Positions 43,524 through 52,012 of a DNA stretch of 64,000 nucleotides are shown piece after piece (positions within the stretch are counted from its first letter, which is position 1; each line of letters starts with the position of its first letter). The notes under the pieces were generated by a model, which saw only the letters and a list, made by a program, of their open reading frames with translations, was not told the origin of the DNA and ran no database searches. A program made the translations under genes and the position numbers. This DNA comes from Sphingomonas parva (ex Maeng et al. 2020) (lineage in GTDB: Bacteria > Pseudomonadota > Alphaproteobacteria > Sphingomonadales > Sphingomonadaceae), in NCBI RefSeq assembly GCF_004564275.1, contig NZ_SPDV01000003.1:1-64000 (forward strand), given 5' to 3'.

Positions 43524-44027
43524 GTGACTGACGAAAAGAACCTGAACGCCGTTGAACTTGCCACCGAGCTCACGATCGCCTGGCTCGGCAATCAGAACAA
43601 CCGGTTCGCAGCTGATGAGGTGCCCGAGTTCCTGCGCAAGATGCACGCCACGGTGACGGAACTCGCCGGAGGCGCTCCTGCTGCCGCTCAGGAGAACACA
43701 GGCGAGGAGCAGAGCTTCACGCCGGCTGTTTCCGCGCGCAAGTCACTCGCCTCGCCGGATCACATCATCTCGATGATCGACGGCAAGCCCTACAAGACCC
43801 TGCGGCGCCACCTGTCGACGCACGGCCTCACTCCGGACGAATACCGTCGGCGCTACAATCTCAAGGCCGACTACCCGATGGTGGCACAGAACTATTCCGA
43901 GACCCGCCGTGCGATGGCCAAGAAGATCGGCCTCGGCTCGAAGGGCCGCGCCGCCAAGAGCGGCGCCGCTCCCAAGACCGCTCCCGCCGAGCAGCCGAAG
44001 CGGCGCGGGCGCCCCAAGCAGTCCTGA
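43524..44027 (+). CDS. MucR/Ros-family transcriptional regulator
   Basis: A 167-aa regulator of the alphaproteobacterial MucR/Ros family. The core (about 70-145) has SPDHIISMIDGKPYKTLRRHL and THGLTPDEYRRRYNLKADYPMVAQNYSE. The Cys of the classical zinc finger is replaced here (ISMIDG), as in the zinc-independent members. The Lys/Arg/Pro-rich tail (about 145-167) probably aids DNA binding. The GTG start at 43524 has GGAG 7 nt upstream. It lies next to the accessory module and ends at a strong hairpin. Confidence 0.88.
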   Translation: MTDEKNLNAVELATELTIAWLGNQNNRFAADEVPEFLRKMHATVTELAGGAPAAAQENTGEEQSFTPAVSARKSLASPDHIISMIDGKPYKTLRRHLSTHGLTPDEYRRRYNLKADYPMVAQNYSETRRAMAKKIGLGSKGRAAKSGAAPKTAPAEQPKRRGRPKQS

Positions 44028-44032
44028 GACCA

Positions 44033-44067
44033 GGCGGGCGACCCGGGCAGCGGCCCGCGCGCCCGCC
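44033..44067. terminator. Compound hairpin after the mucR-like gene
   Basis: Outer stem GGCGGGCG (44033-44040) with CGCCCGCC (44060-44067), inner stem CGGGC (44044-44048) with GCCCG (44053-44057), followed by a pyrimidine-rich stretch. It starts 6 nt after the mucR-like stop. Confidence 0.65.
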
Positions 44068-44296
44068 GTCTTCTCCTCCGGCACGGGGTCACTCCGTGTC
44101 GACCGCAGGACCATTGAACCCGAGCCCTCTGCCTCAAGCGGGTCCTGCGCCCCAGTTGAATCCGCCATGCCCCCAGGTGAGCTGCGTCCGCCGCTGATCG
44201 CCCCCGCGCGGACCTGATCGCCTGTCCTCGTGGATCACCCTCGCCCCAGCCCGACGACGCGCCTGGAATGGGCGGCTGCGCCAACGCAGCGGAGGA

Positions 44297-44368
44297 TTGA
44301 CACCTTCGCAGGCTGCGCTTATGGGTGTTATAGCACCACGTTCTAAAGTACTCATGCATGTTCGTACT
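44297..44368 (+). promoter_or_regulatory. Promoter and operator-like dyad of the small-protein operon
   Basis: A perfect -35 TTGACA (44297-44302), a 17-nt spacer and a weak -10 TATGGG (44320-44325). Between this and the start codon at 44383 is an inverted repeat AGTAC (44347-44351) / GTACT (44364-44368) around the central palindrome CATGCATG. The arrangement suggests a regulated promoter. Nothing else is seen in the 44068-44382 gap. Confidence 0.45.
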
Positions 44369-44382
44369 CCAAGGAGACGCCC

Positions 44383-44526
44383 ATGAAGCAGCTGACGGTT
44401 CCGCCTGCCGCGCCTCGGACTTTCGAGGAGCCCGACTCGGCCCCTGGAAGGCTACCCGACTACGCGAGGCGTGACGCGGGCGCCCGTAGCATCTTCTCGT
44501 CCCTTCCCCAGGAGCACCGCTGGTGA
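44383..44526 (+). CDS. 47-aa small protein, first gene of the twin-MbcA operon
   Basis: A short ORF with a strong ribosome site (AAGGAGA, 5 nt before ATG) and a stop that overlaps the next gene's GTG (GTGA). The product is hydrophilic with a Pro-rich start (TVPPAAPRTFEEPDSAPGR) and a C-terminal SIFSSLPQEHRW. No family recognised. The clear ribosome site and coupling argue it is translated; it might be a leader or regulatory peptide. Confidence 0.55.
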   Translation: MKQLTVPPAAPRTFEEPDSAPGRLPDYARRDAGARSIFSSLPQEHRW

Positions 44527-44864
44527 CCGGGCGCCTCGAGGAACTTCATGAGCTCAGGACCGTGAGGAGCGATTGGCAGGCGCTCTCAAGCCGCTGGGCG
44601 CTCACGGAGGGGGAGCGGGTTGCTCTCCTCCAGGACGCGAGCGAGGAACGGCCATTCCCGGCGGCGGCCACAGAGAAGCGGATGCGTCTCATCCTCGCTG
44701 TGGACCGCAGTCTGCCGATCGCATCCCACGACCGTGAGGTTCTGACCTGGCTGCGTCGGCCGGCGAGCCTCCTGGGCGCCCGTACACCGCTGGACGTCAT
44801 GGCAGGCGCACCTTGTGAGATCCGCGCAGTTCGCGACCTTGCCGAGAGGATATTCAGGCAATGA
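44523..44864 (+). CDS. MbcA/ParS/Xre-type toxin-binding-domain protein (copy 1)
   Basis: A 113-aa protein. The N-terminal helices (LEELHELRTVRSDWQALSSRW, LTEGERVALL) lead into a C-terminal half matching the MbcA/ParS toxin-binding domain: LTWLRRPASLLGARTPLDVM followed by the short helix IRAVRDLAERI. Such domains form the antitoxin half of RES/ParT-type toxin-antitoxin pairs, but no RES toxin is seen nearby. GTG overlaps the 47-aa gene by 4 nt, and its stop overlaps the next gene (ATGA). Confidence 0.6.
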   Translation: MTGRLEELHELRTVRSDWQALSSRWALTEGERVALLQDASEERPFPAAATEKRMRLILAVDRSLPIASHDREVLTWLRRPASLLGARTPLDVMAGAPCEIRAVRDLAERIFRQ

Positions 44865-45217
44865 GCACGCGGCAGGCGTCGGATGGCGAGGACATCTCCT
44901 TCGAACTCGTTCTGGAACTTTGGGATCAGGTCGTGGAGGACTGGGCGCTTGACGCGGGAGAGTGTCTGCGCCTCCTCGGGTACGTCGGCGACGAGGAGGG
45001 TCCCACGGGCAGCGAGATCGCCGGTGTCGCCGTACGGCTCAAGCTACTCGTCGAATTGGCGTCGATCCTGAGCACGGTGCTGGGGAGCGATGCGATGGTC
45101 AGGGGCTGGCTCCGGACTCCCAACGCGCACCTGGCCATGGCCACGCCGCTCGACCGCATGGTAAGCTCGTCCGACTGGGTGCGCTGGTTCATTCGCAGTC
45201 TCTCGGTGGTGGCGTGA
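44861..45217 (+). CDS. MbcA/ParS/Xre-type toxin-binding-domain protein (copy 2)
   Basis: A 118-aa acidic protein with the same layout as its neighbour: ELWDQVVEDWALDAGECLRLLG, then RLKLLVELASILSTVLGSD, then VRGWLRTPNAHLAMATPLDRM and a C-terminal helix. Shared W-L-R-x-P and TPLD-x-M signatures make the two genes a probable tandem duplication. It is coupled at both ends (ATGA before, TGATG after). Possible roles are antitoxins lacking toxins or regulators built on the same domain. Confidence 0.58.
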   Translation: MSTRQASDGEDISFELVLELWDQVVEDWALDAGECLRLLGYVGDEEGPTGSEIAGVAVRLKLLVELASILSTVLGSDAMVRGWLRTPNAHLAMATPLDRMVSSSDWVRWFIRSLSVVA

Positions 45218-45879
45218 TGCAGGCGGAGCTGACCGCCCGGATGAGAGAGCTGCGCTGCCTCCAGGGCGACATCCGCCTGTTCCTCGAGCGTGAGCACGAC
45301 TCCCGACTGGAGCTGTTTCGACGCTACCTCCAATGGTCGGTCCAGGATGCGAGTCCCCTGCTGGCCGAGGCCGTAGGCGCGCCCGTCCTCGCGCGCGCTC
45401 TCCGGGGGCTGAGACCGCCGGATCGGTGGCCAGCCGTCCCGATCGCGCCCGTACCGGTTCGAAGTCTTCCCCTTCGGCCTTCGTGGAAGCCGCTGGCGCC
45501 GCTGCGCCACCAGGACCGCAGCTTCGAGCGCAGGTTCCGAGTGATGGGCGTCATCCTTAGACCGCCGTCCGATCCCGCGGGCGCCCTTGGTGTCCGCGTC
45601 CAGGGTGCTGGACTGGAGATCGGGGTCATCGGGGACGGCTATGCGATGGTCAGCTGCCGAGACAAGCTTCGCATCGACCTGAGGACGCAGATCCCCGACA
45701 CGATCCGACTCAGCCTCGTCGGCAGACCGGTCAGCCGCGTGATCGGACACGATCTCCTCAAGCCGATCCACTACACGATCCTCAGGGCCACGACGACGGC
45801 TTCCGGAGCGACGTTGTTCGTCCACACGGGGCGCAGCCCGTACGACATGCCCTGGCCGCAGCTGGCCAGGTTCACATGA
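45217..45879 (+). CDS. Unknown 220-aa protein of the twin-MbcA operon
   Basis: The family is not recognised. Residues 1-60 are helical (MRELRCLQGDIRLFLEREHD), 75-115 are Pro/Arg-rich, and the C-terminal 100 residues alternate short strands (ALGVRVQGAGLEIGVIGDGYAMVSC, SLVGRPVSRVIGHDLLKP). No RES-domain (R-E-S) residues of ParT/MbcT toxins could be placed, so it is probably not the missing toxin. ATG overlaps the previous stop by one base. A GTG directly before the ATG is an alternative start. Confidence 0.55.
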   Translation: MQAELTARMRELRCLQGDIRLFLEREHDSRLELFRRYLQWSVQDASPLLAEAVGAPVLARALRGLRPPDRWPAVPIAPVPVRSLPLRPSWKPLAPLRHQDRSFERRFRVMGVILRPPSDPAGALGVRVQGAGLEIGVIGDGYAMVSCRDKLRIDLRTQIPDTIRLSLVGRPVSRVIGHDLLKPIHYTILRATTTASGATLFVHTGRSPYDMPWPQLARFT

Positions 45880-46187
45880 CCTGCACCCGCGTTCATCCGG
45901 TCGGGTGGAAGCCGCCATAGGCGCGCCGCCAGTCTCGCTCCGTCAACGGCCGCGGGAGCGGTGCCGAGAAGCCCCCTCCTGCCGTCGATCGAGAGCATGC
46001 GGATGTCGCCTCGACGCCTCCGCCGCATTTGGATGAACTGATTTCCCTCGGGGCCGGGCTCGCTGCCCCGGAAGAGTTGCGCGGCGTGCTCGGCGGCCGC
46101 GGATGGAGATTGATCAGCAACAGCACGGAGGACGCGAATGTTCGTGTGCGCACCAGCTTTTCACGTCGTTTTTCACGGCGGCGGCAT

Positions 46188-48023
46188 ATGACCACGCTGG
46201 ACGAAGCCGGCGGCGAGAACCTCGGTCGGCTGAAGAGCAGGCTGAGACGCAGCCCCCAGGCGTTGAATGCGCTTCGCACGCTCGGCATCAATGCTGCGAC
46301 GGCGGATCGCCTTCATCTCGGCCTCAAGGAGCCCTACCGCAGTCGCGTCGACGGCTTGGAGGTCGCGGACGCATTGTGCTTTCCGCTCTTGGGCGAAGGA
46401 CTGAGGGCCCTTGGGCGCTACGCCTACCTGAATCTCGCAGGCGTCACATCCAATCCTCCGCGGCCGACCAGCTGGGGTCCCGGTTCCCCGCAAGTCTATC
46501 GGCTGGGTTCTTTCGCACCGAACTGCGATGTCCTCGTAGCCGCCGAGCCGCTCGACTGCTGGCTCGCCTGGCAGCTGGCGGCGGGGGCCCATCCGGGCCT
46601 AGCGTTCATGTCCCGCTCGCACGCGGAAGGATGGCCCGCGGAATGGAGGAGCAAGGAGTTCTGGTCCGGCTTCCGCAGGATCATTCTCGTCCCCGGGACC
46701 GGATGCCGGGAACTGGAGCAGCAGCTCGCCCCCCATGTCGGACGCGCCGTCGAGAGCCTCCAACTGCCGGCTCCATTCGGCTCGTTGACGGAGATGCTGG
46801 CGAGCCCTTCCCCACCTTCGCTGGAGGACGTGCTGGCGGGCGCTCAGCAGCAAGTGCTCAATCTGCCCCGACCGGCGGCCGAGATTCCGCCTGGCGCCCT
46901 TGGACGGTTCGAGGCTGCTCCGGTCAGGATCACCGGCGCGTTCGTGGGTGGCCACAGCTACTACCCCTTCCCGGTCGAGAGCAGGGAGTTGGAGGAGTCG
47001 GAGCGTGCCCGGGCGAGCAGGATCGTGCATGTCTACTCGACCATGATCCTCCGCTCGGACGGCCACCTTCTGACCACAGAGGTGCTTCCGGCGCCCAGGG
47101 GCACCCCGACCGATCAGCGAATCCTTGCGCTCAGCGACGGAACAAGGATCCTGTCAGAGCCGATGGTAAGCAGAACGGGAACATGGTCGTTCGCGTCGAT
47201 CCAGAGATTCGTGCGGTGGCGTCAGAAGGGGGGCTCGGCGCCGTTTCGGTCCCTCGAGGAGATCATCGAGGACGTTGAGGCGCACATGGCCGACAGGGTC
47301 TGGCTCCCGGTAAAGGGCCAGACGCTCCTCGCCGCGCTCTACGTCGTGCTCTCACACGTATATCAGGTGTTCGACGCCATCCCCTTGCTGCTTGTCAAAG
47401 GCCCGCGCGGCACGGGCAAGTCGGAGCTGGGGGAGGCGATCGCCAGGCTCTCCTTCAATGCGACGATTGCCGGACAGCTCCGGGCGGCCGGGATGATCAG
47501 GCTTCTTGACGAGACGCGTGGCCTGATCGTGCTCGACGACATGGATGGAGATGGCCCGACCGCGGTCACCGGAAACGGGGAGCTCGCTCAGGCCCTGAAG
47601 ACCTCGTACAAACGCTCGACCTCGCTCAAGCCTGTCGCCGATCGCGGCGGCCGGGTCCGGATGGTGGACTTTTACGGGCCCAAGGTGATTGGCAACACGC
47701 GTGGCGTTGACGCGGTCATGGGGTCGCGGATGGTTGCCATTCTGACTGCCAAGCGACCCTCGCGCGGCCAGGATCCGGCTGCCCTCAGGAACGAGAGTGC
47801 GCTCGACGAGCTTCGTGATGAGTTGCACTCCTGGGCCATGGCGAATTCAGGGGGCCTGCACCGCGTCTACTGCGCGCTGCCCCGCCTGCGGGTGGACCGG
47901 CGCGGCGAGATCACCGCGCCCCTGATCGCGATCGCGAGCATGGCGGGCAAGGCCTTGCCGGCAAGACTGTCCGCCATCTTGGCCGATCCGCGCACCTATC
48001 CCGAACGGCGCACAGCAGACTGA
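46188..48023 (+). CDS. TOPRIM-like plus P-loop ATPase (primase/helicase-like) protein
   Basis: A 611-aa protein. Residues about 40-190 resemble the TOPRIM part of primases: VLVAAEPLDCWLAWQLAAG where primases have an E-G-x-x-D block, then RIILVPGTG. Residues about 395-560 are a P-loop domain with Walker A GPRGTGKS (405-412) and Walker B LIVLDD (446-451), and a later Asn-Thr-Arg segment (VIGNTRGVD) that could hold a sensor. The gene may serve replication of a mobile element. The ATG at 46188 is preferred; a TTG at 46029 would extend it but has no ribosome site. Confidence 0.6.
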   Translation: MTTLDEAGGENLGRLKSRLRRSPQALNALRTLGINAATADRLHLGLKEPYRSRVDGLEVADALCFPLLGEGLRALGRYAYLNLAGVTSNPPRPTSWGPGSPQVYRLGSFAPNCDVLVAAEPLDCWLAWQLAAGAHPGLAFMSRSHAEGWPAEWRSKEFWSGFRRIILVPGTGCRELEQQLAPHVGRAVESLQLPAPFGSLTEMLASPSPPSLEDVLAGAQQQVLNLPRPAAEIPPGALGRFEAAPVRITGAFVGGHSYYPFPVESRELEESERARASRIVHVYSTMILRSDGHLLTTEVLPAPRGTPTDQRILALSDGTRILSEPMVSRTGTWSFASIQRFVRWRQKGGSAPFRSLEEIIEDVEAHMADRVWLPVKGQTLLAALYVVLSHVYQVFDAIPLLLVKGPRGTGKSELGEAIARLSFNATIAGQLRAAGMIRLLDETRGLIVLDDMDGDGPTAVTGNGELAQALKTSYKRSTSLKPVADRGGRVRMVDFYGPKVIGNTRGVDAVMGSRMVAILTAKRPSRGQDPAALRNESALDELRDELHSWAMANSGGLHRVYCALPRLRVDRRGEITAPLIAIASMAGKALPARLSAILADPRTYPERRTAD

Positions 48024-48034
48024 CCCCTTTGGCC

Positions 48035-48314
48035 CAGCTTAGTGGGGCTCCGCTCGGCTCCAGCCCGCAGGTCGACACCCATTGCACAAGGCCGGCTACG
48101 ACACGCCAACTAAAACCAATGCTCTATCAATAACTTAGCATCGTTGACCGCGACAGCCGTTAGTGGACTCGCTACACGTTATCTATAAAGGTGTTGGCAT
48201 AGATCTCCCATGGCACCTTTCCTTAAGATGCTGTTTTGTTTCGTATTTTCGCCTATTCGGCGCCGCATACACTAAGAGTGCGTAGGGAGCGCCGGAAATC
48301 GGCCCACTAAGCTG
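48035..48314. repeat. 12-bp inverted repeats bounding 280 bp
   Basis: CAGCTTAGTGGG (48035-48046) and its exact reverse complement CCCACTAAGCTG (48303-48314) bound an AT-rich 280-bp segment with no gene. The arms diverge just outside the core and no target duplication is obvious. It could be a MITE-like element, a recombinase site pair, or a folded RNA. Confidence 0.4.
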
Positions 48315-48540
48315 CAGCGGCCGCCTGCGCCGGGGGTCTAATAGCGCTTCCAGACCCCGCCCGCGGTCCCGCGGTCCCCAAGGCCTTGCGGACGAAAGGT
48401 GCCGATCGGAGCCTACGGTGCCGAGCGGCCGAGGCGGAGCCGGTCAGCAGGTGCCACGCGCGGCGGCCCTTCGCCGGCGCTTGCGCCTCCGCATTCGCCA
48501 CCGCCTCGCCAGACGCCTCCGCTGAACCCCAGCCCCCGCT

Positions 48541-48708
48541 TCAGCCTGCCCATCGAATCGGCACTGGGACGGGCACCCGATTCGGCAATACACTAGCAAT
48601 TTCCCCATCCTTAAAACGATACACGTTTTCAGGATAGCGAATCCGCACGTCGGCGAAATAACCGTAGCTCCTTCTCAAAATTGGCTTTCCGTTTTCAGGA
48701 TGATCCAT
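48541..48708 (-). CDS. Possible 55-aa AT-rich small gene
   Basis: An ATG-initiated ORF whose composition is unlike its surroundings (AT-richer, mixed codons). The product is charged and aromatic-rich (MDHPENGKPILRRSYGYFAD, VRIRYPENVYRFKDGE) and reads like a real small domain rather than antisense noise. No ribosome site is seen, and a stop lies just upstream in frame. The two PEN segments arise from the direct repeat at 48624/48690. Not recognised. Confidence 0.35.
   Translation of the reverse strand: MDHPENGKPILRRSYGYFADVRIRYPENVYRFKDGEIASVLPNRVPVPVPIRWAG
48624..48701. repeat. 12-bp direct repeats, 66 bp apart
   Basis: CGTTTTCAGGAT occurs at 48624-48635 and 48690-48701. The 66-bp period is a multiple of three and falls within the 55-aa minus-strand ORF, so it may be a coding duplication (Tyr/His-Pro-Glu-Asn) or a paired protein-binding site. 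Confidence 0.45.
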
Positions 48709-48861
48709 TTGAAATTAGTTGTTGCCTCTTGGGAATGTTACTTCATCATTTAGGCAGCAGGAACATTCATTAGAGCACGTGACCTGCCGCACGACGAATG
48801 ACCAGGAATAGAGGCTTAGAACATCGCTTCGAGATCTGGTCGAACGCAGAGGAGACACGAC

Positions 48862-51800
48862 ATGAAGATGACCAGGACGAGCGCTGCTGAAGCCCAGGAT
48901 AATCCGCTCGAGCACGTGATAGTGGCGAACGATGATGACCAGCCGCGCGGACGTCCTCGGCCGCGCCCCGTGGTCGACATCCCTGCAAACGACAATGTTT
49001 CGGCGCGGCTGCCGGAGCCCCCTTCCGGCGGGGAGGCGTCACCGCCGGAGGTCTGGGTCGAACAGGATCCTCACGTCGCGAAGCTGGTCGCCGAACTCGA
49101 CCTCGAGTTGGAGAGCCATCTTCTGCCCGGCCGGCGGAAGCTTCTCGGGTACTTGCGCGACCGGGCCCGGGCGGACGGCGTCCTTCCGTCAGCGTACGGC
49201 CACCACTCGTATCGCGCGATCGGAAAGGCGGCTGGATTGAAGGACATCCAGCTGCGTCGGGGGTCGCCTCTTCGCTCGTACCTGGACCCATATCTCCCGC
49301 GGGTCCGGGTGGCGCCGGTGAGTACGTTTCACGGAACGGGCGAGCCGACGCGCCGGCCGATCACGCTTGCGGACAAGGTCCGGCAGTACGTGGACGATTG
49401 CATCCTGAACAACCATCCGATTCCGTCGGACGGGAAAGGGCGGGTTAGTCGTGAGGGCATCGCTCACGAGATGGGTGTCAGCTGGAACAAGACCAGCCGG
49501 ACCCCGTACATCCGGATCATCCACGAGGCGCTGGCGGATGGTCGGCTTAGCCTCGGGGAGCGATGGCGCCCCGCGGACGCGATGACCGTGCTGCAGCGTC
49601 GTGCCCGGCTTGCGGAGCTGAAAGCGGTGGCCGACTCCTTCGACGTTCCGGGCGGCAAGATTCCCGAAAGCAAGGCCCGGATTGGTGCGGTGGACTATGA
49701 GCATCTTGCATCGCTGACCGGGCGAATTCACCCGACGCTGGAGCATTCCAAGGGCTACCGCGACTATGTCCTCGCGATCGCCAGGCGTCGCGGTACGCAG
49801 CTTCCGGGCATGACTGCCCACGACAACTCGGTCGCCGCAATGCGGGCCCATATCGTTGCGCGTGTCGAGGAGGAGCAGCGGGCGCGCGGCACGTCAGCGA
49901 TCTCGAACGCAGTGGCGGGCCACCGCAATGCGTTCGCGCGCCTCGTCGACGAAGCCGGCCTGGAGGCTGAGGATGACGTCTCACCCGCGTTCGGCGAGCG
50001 TTTCGAGGAGCTAAGCGCAGCCGTCCTGGCAAAGATCGAGAACCCGGCTACGGCTGGAAACGTCCGGCGCTTCCTAAATCATGTGCGACGGCTGTACCTG
50101 GCGAAGGTGGGCGCCGCCGAGCTTCCCGGTGATCTCGCGAAGAGCCTGCAGCACCTGATCGCGATCAACAAGATCACGCGGTCGGCGCTCGCGCGGGAGG
50201 TCGGCTGCGAACGCCACCTTGTCGTCTATTGGGAGACCGGCATCTGCGGGGTGAGCTCGGAGAATCTGCCGATCATCCGCCGCATGGAGGCCTTCTTCAA
50301 GCTGCCGGCCGGGACGCTCGTCGAGAAGGCGGGGCGGACCCTCGGCCGGGTGCACAGGTACAAGGGCGGTTCGGAGGAGTGGCGGCAGCTCCCCTCTGAT
50401 CTTCGCTCCTTGCTGCCGGCTGAGGCTTCGGAATGGCCGCCGCAGCGTCTGGCTGAGGCGGCGGCGCTGGTGAGGCCGCTGCTCGCCTGCGGGACGGAGT
50501 ACGGGAAGCTGTGCGCCCAGGCACGCCGGGCCGATCGCCAGCTTCCACCCTTCGAGGCGGGGCCGCAGCTTCGAGCTCAGCTGGAGGCTTTCAAGGACTA
50601 CAAGATGGCCCCCGTCACCTACCCGCTCCAGCGCACTGCGCGAGGACGGTGGAAGTCCGAGGCTTCGGCGCGGATGCGGATGGGCAGCATCGACAGCTTC
50701 TTCCGCATCATGGAGGCCCCGGTCGGTGAAAGCGCGATCTCCGGTCTGGGGATCGCTCCGCAGTACGAGACCATCGCCTGGCTCGCTCATGCTCCGCTGG
50801 TACTCATGGCCATCGCGCAGCGTGCGAGGCGCTTCGCCGACATGCAGTGGAAGGGCGAGGAGCGGGGCACCTTCTACACGGTTGGTGAACTGTCCCAGCT
50901 CCAGCTCGTCATCTCGATGATCAATCCGGTCACCGGCTGGCTCGCGCAGAAGCCCGAGCTCGCCCAGACGCTCGTGCCGCTGGACGCGAGGCTTCCCAGC
51001 CAGTTCAAGGACCTTCTGCGACTGCTGGGGATGGGTGAGGACTCGCTTCTCCTGACCGAAGCGGATGTGCGGTTCGCCCGTGCGGACTGGATCGGTTTCT
51101 GCTCGAGAACCCATCAGTCGCTCCGGCAGGCCATGTACTTCCTGGAGGACGAGATCGAAGTCTCCCGCAGCCCGATGGAGAACATCGACGGACTGATCCG
51201 CGCAGATGAACCCCTAGCCGAGTTCCTCGCGCTCGCCCTGGCGGCGGAACGGCGGTGGGCGGACCCACGGCTTCACCCGTTCGGCTACAAGCTCGACGTC
51301 CGGGACTCGACGCTCGCGCGCATCCATCCCATCACGGGATTCCGGCCTGAGAACCTGGCCGGCCTCACCTTCACCGGTGACCACCGGGGCGAGATACGAA
51401 AGGTGGATGGCGTCTGGCAGCTCGAGCTGCATTACAAGAAGTTCAAGAACTACCGGAACTGCAGACTCTTCGGGCCAAAATCCGCGCGACAGAACTACCG
51501 CCTGGACCTCGTCGACCAGGCCGGTCTGTACGATCTGCTCGATCTCTATTTCTTCGAGGTGCTTCCCGGTCTTCGAGACGGCAACGAGGGCAATGCGGCG
51601 TTCCGGACCAAATCCGGGCGACCCATGGGAGCGGCTGAATACCGCGTCTCCTTCACCCGGTACGGAGCTCGGCACATCGCGTACAACCCCGTGCAGGGAA
51701 CCGGCTTTCCCGGCGTGGTCTCCATCAATCCGTATTCGATCCGCCACATCCGCGCGACCGACACCCTGAAGAACGGCCTCTCGATCAACAGGGTCGAGGA

Positions 51801-51933
51801 GGCGAGTTTCGCAATCCAGACGTCCGAGGAAATGGTCCGGCAGCACTATGGCTTCATGCTCCCCGAGGCAGCCCTGCTGACGAGCTATCAGACGTTCGGA
51901 CGTGCAGTGGACCGGGCGTGCGGGCGAAATTGA
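48862..51933 (+). CDS. Very large tyrosine-recombinase-like integrase
   Basis: A 1023-aa protein. The C-terminal ~200 residues have the tyrosine-recombinase layout: box I Arg in TGFRPENLAGL, Lys in HYKKFKNY, box II SIRHIRATD (Arg961-His962, with Tyr958 where the first His is expected), and the nucleophile Tyr996 in RQHYGF. The first 800 residues are far longer than in normal integrases; a cro/C1-like HTH is suggested near 430-480 (LVVYWETGI). GAGGAGA lies 7 nt before the ATG. Large recombinases like this move plasmid- or island-borne elements. Terminator-like hairpins follow. Confidence 0.72.
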   Translation: MKMTRTSAAEAQDNPLEHVIVANDDDQPRGRPRPRPVVDIPANDNVSARLPEPPSGGEASPPEVWVEQDPHVAKLVAELDLELESHLLPGRRKLLGYLRDRARADGVLPSAYGHHSYRAIGKAAGLKDIQLRRGSPLRSYLDPYLPRVRVAPVSTFHGTGEPTRRPITLADKVRQYVDDCILNNHPIPSDGKGRVSREGIAHEMGVSWNKTSRTPYIRIIHEALADGRLSLGERWRPADAMTVLQRRARLAELKAVADSFDVPGGKIPESKARIGAVDYEHLASLTGRIHPTLEHSKGYRDYVLAIARRRGTQLPGMTAHDNSVAAMRAHIVARVEEEQRARGTSAISNAVAGHRNAFARLVDEAGLEAEDDVSPAFGERFEELSAAVLAKIENPATAGNVRRFLNHVRRLYLAKVGAAELPGDLAKSLQHLIAINKITRSALAREVGCERHLVVYWETGICGVSSENLPIIRRMEAFFKLPAGTLVEKAGRTLGRVHRYKGGSEEWRQLPSDLRSLLPAEASEWPPQRLAEAAALVRPLLACGTEYGKLCAQARRADRQLPPFEAGPQLRAQLEAFKDYKMAPVTYPLQRTARGRWKSEASARMRMGSIDSFFRIMEAPVGESAISGLGIAPQYETIAWLAHAPLVLMAIAQRARRFADMQWKGEERGTFYTVGELSQLQLVISMINPVTGWLAQKPELAQTLVPLDARLPSQFKDLLRLLGMGEDSLLLTEADVRFARADWIGFCSRTHQSLRQAMYFLEDEIEVSRSPMENIDGLIRADEPLAEFLALALAAERRWADPRLHPFGYKLDVRDSTLARIHPITGFRPENLAGLTFTGDHRGEIRKVDGVWQLELHYKKFKNYRNCRLFGPKSARQNYRLDLVDQAGLYDLLDLYFFEVLPGLRDGNEGNAAFRTKSGRPMGAAEYRVSFTRYGARHIAYNPVQGTGFPGVVSINPYSIRHIRATDTLKNGLSINRVEEASFAIQTSEEMVRQHYGFMLPEAALLTSYQTFGRAVDRACGRN

Positions 51934-51974
51934 AGCGGTTCGCTCGCAGCTGACCAGATGCGACGTAGTGGCAC

Positions 51975-52012
51975 GAGATCCGGCGCCCCACCTCGGCGGG
52001 GCGTCGGATCTC
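51975..52012. terminator. Long hairpin after the recombinase gene
   Basis: A 15-bp stem with a single G-T pair, arms 51975-51989 and 51998-52012 (GAGATCC ... GGATCTC at the base), 8-nt loop, about 40 nt after the recombinase stop. Confidence 0.7.

Larger units (their letters stand above)
48024..48861. other. 838-bp AT-rich spacer before the giant recombinase gene
   Basis: The most AT-rich stretch of the window (about 48.1-48.25 and 48.6-48.8 kb). It holds a 12-bp inverted repeat 280 bp across, a pair of 12-bp direct repeats, a hairpin with arms GGCGC/GCGCC and CACT/AGTG near 48.26-48.3 kb, and one possible 55-aa minus-strand gene. An attachment site, origin or promoter/operator region for the recombinase are the natural candidates. 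Confidence 0.45.

Noticed and set aside
46103-47278. 391-codon plus-strand frame overlapping the TOPRIM/P-loop gene
   Set aside because: Out-of-frame shadow; the other frame carries Walker A and B.
48307-48501. 64-codon minus-strand ORF in the spacer
   Set aside because: Ala/Arg-rich, runs into the inverted repeat, no ribosome site or family; too weak to call.
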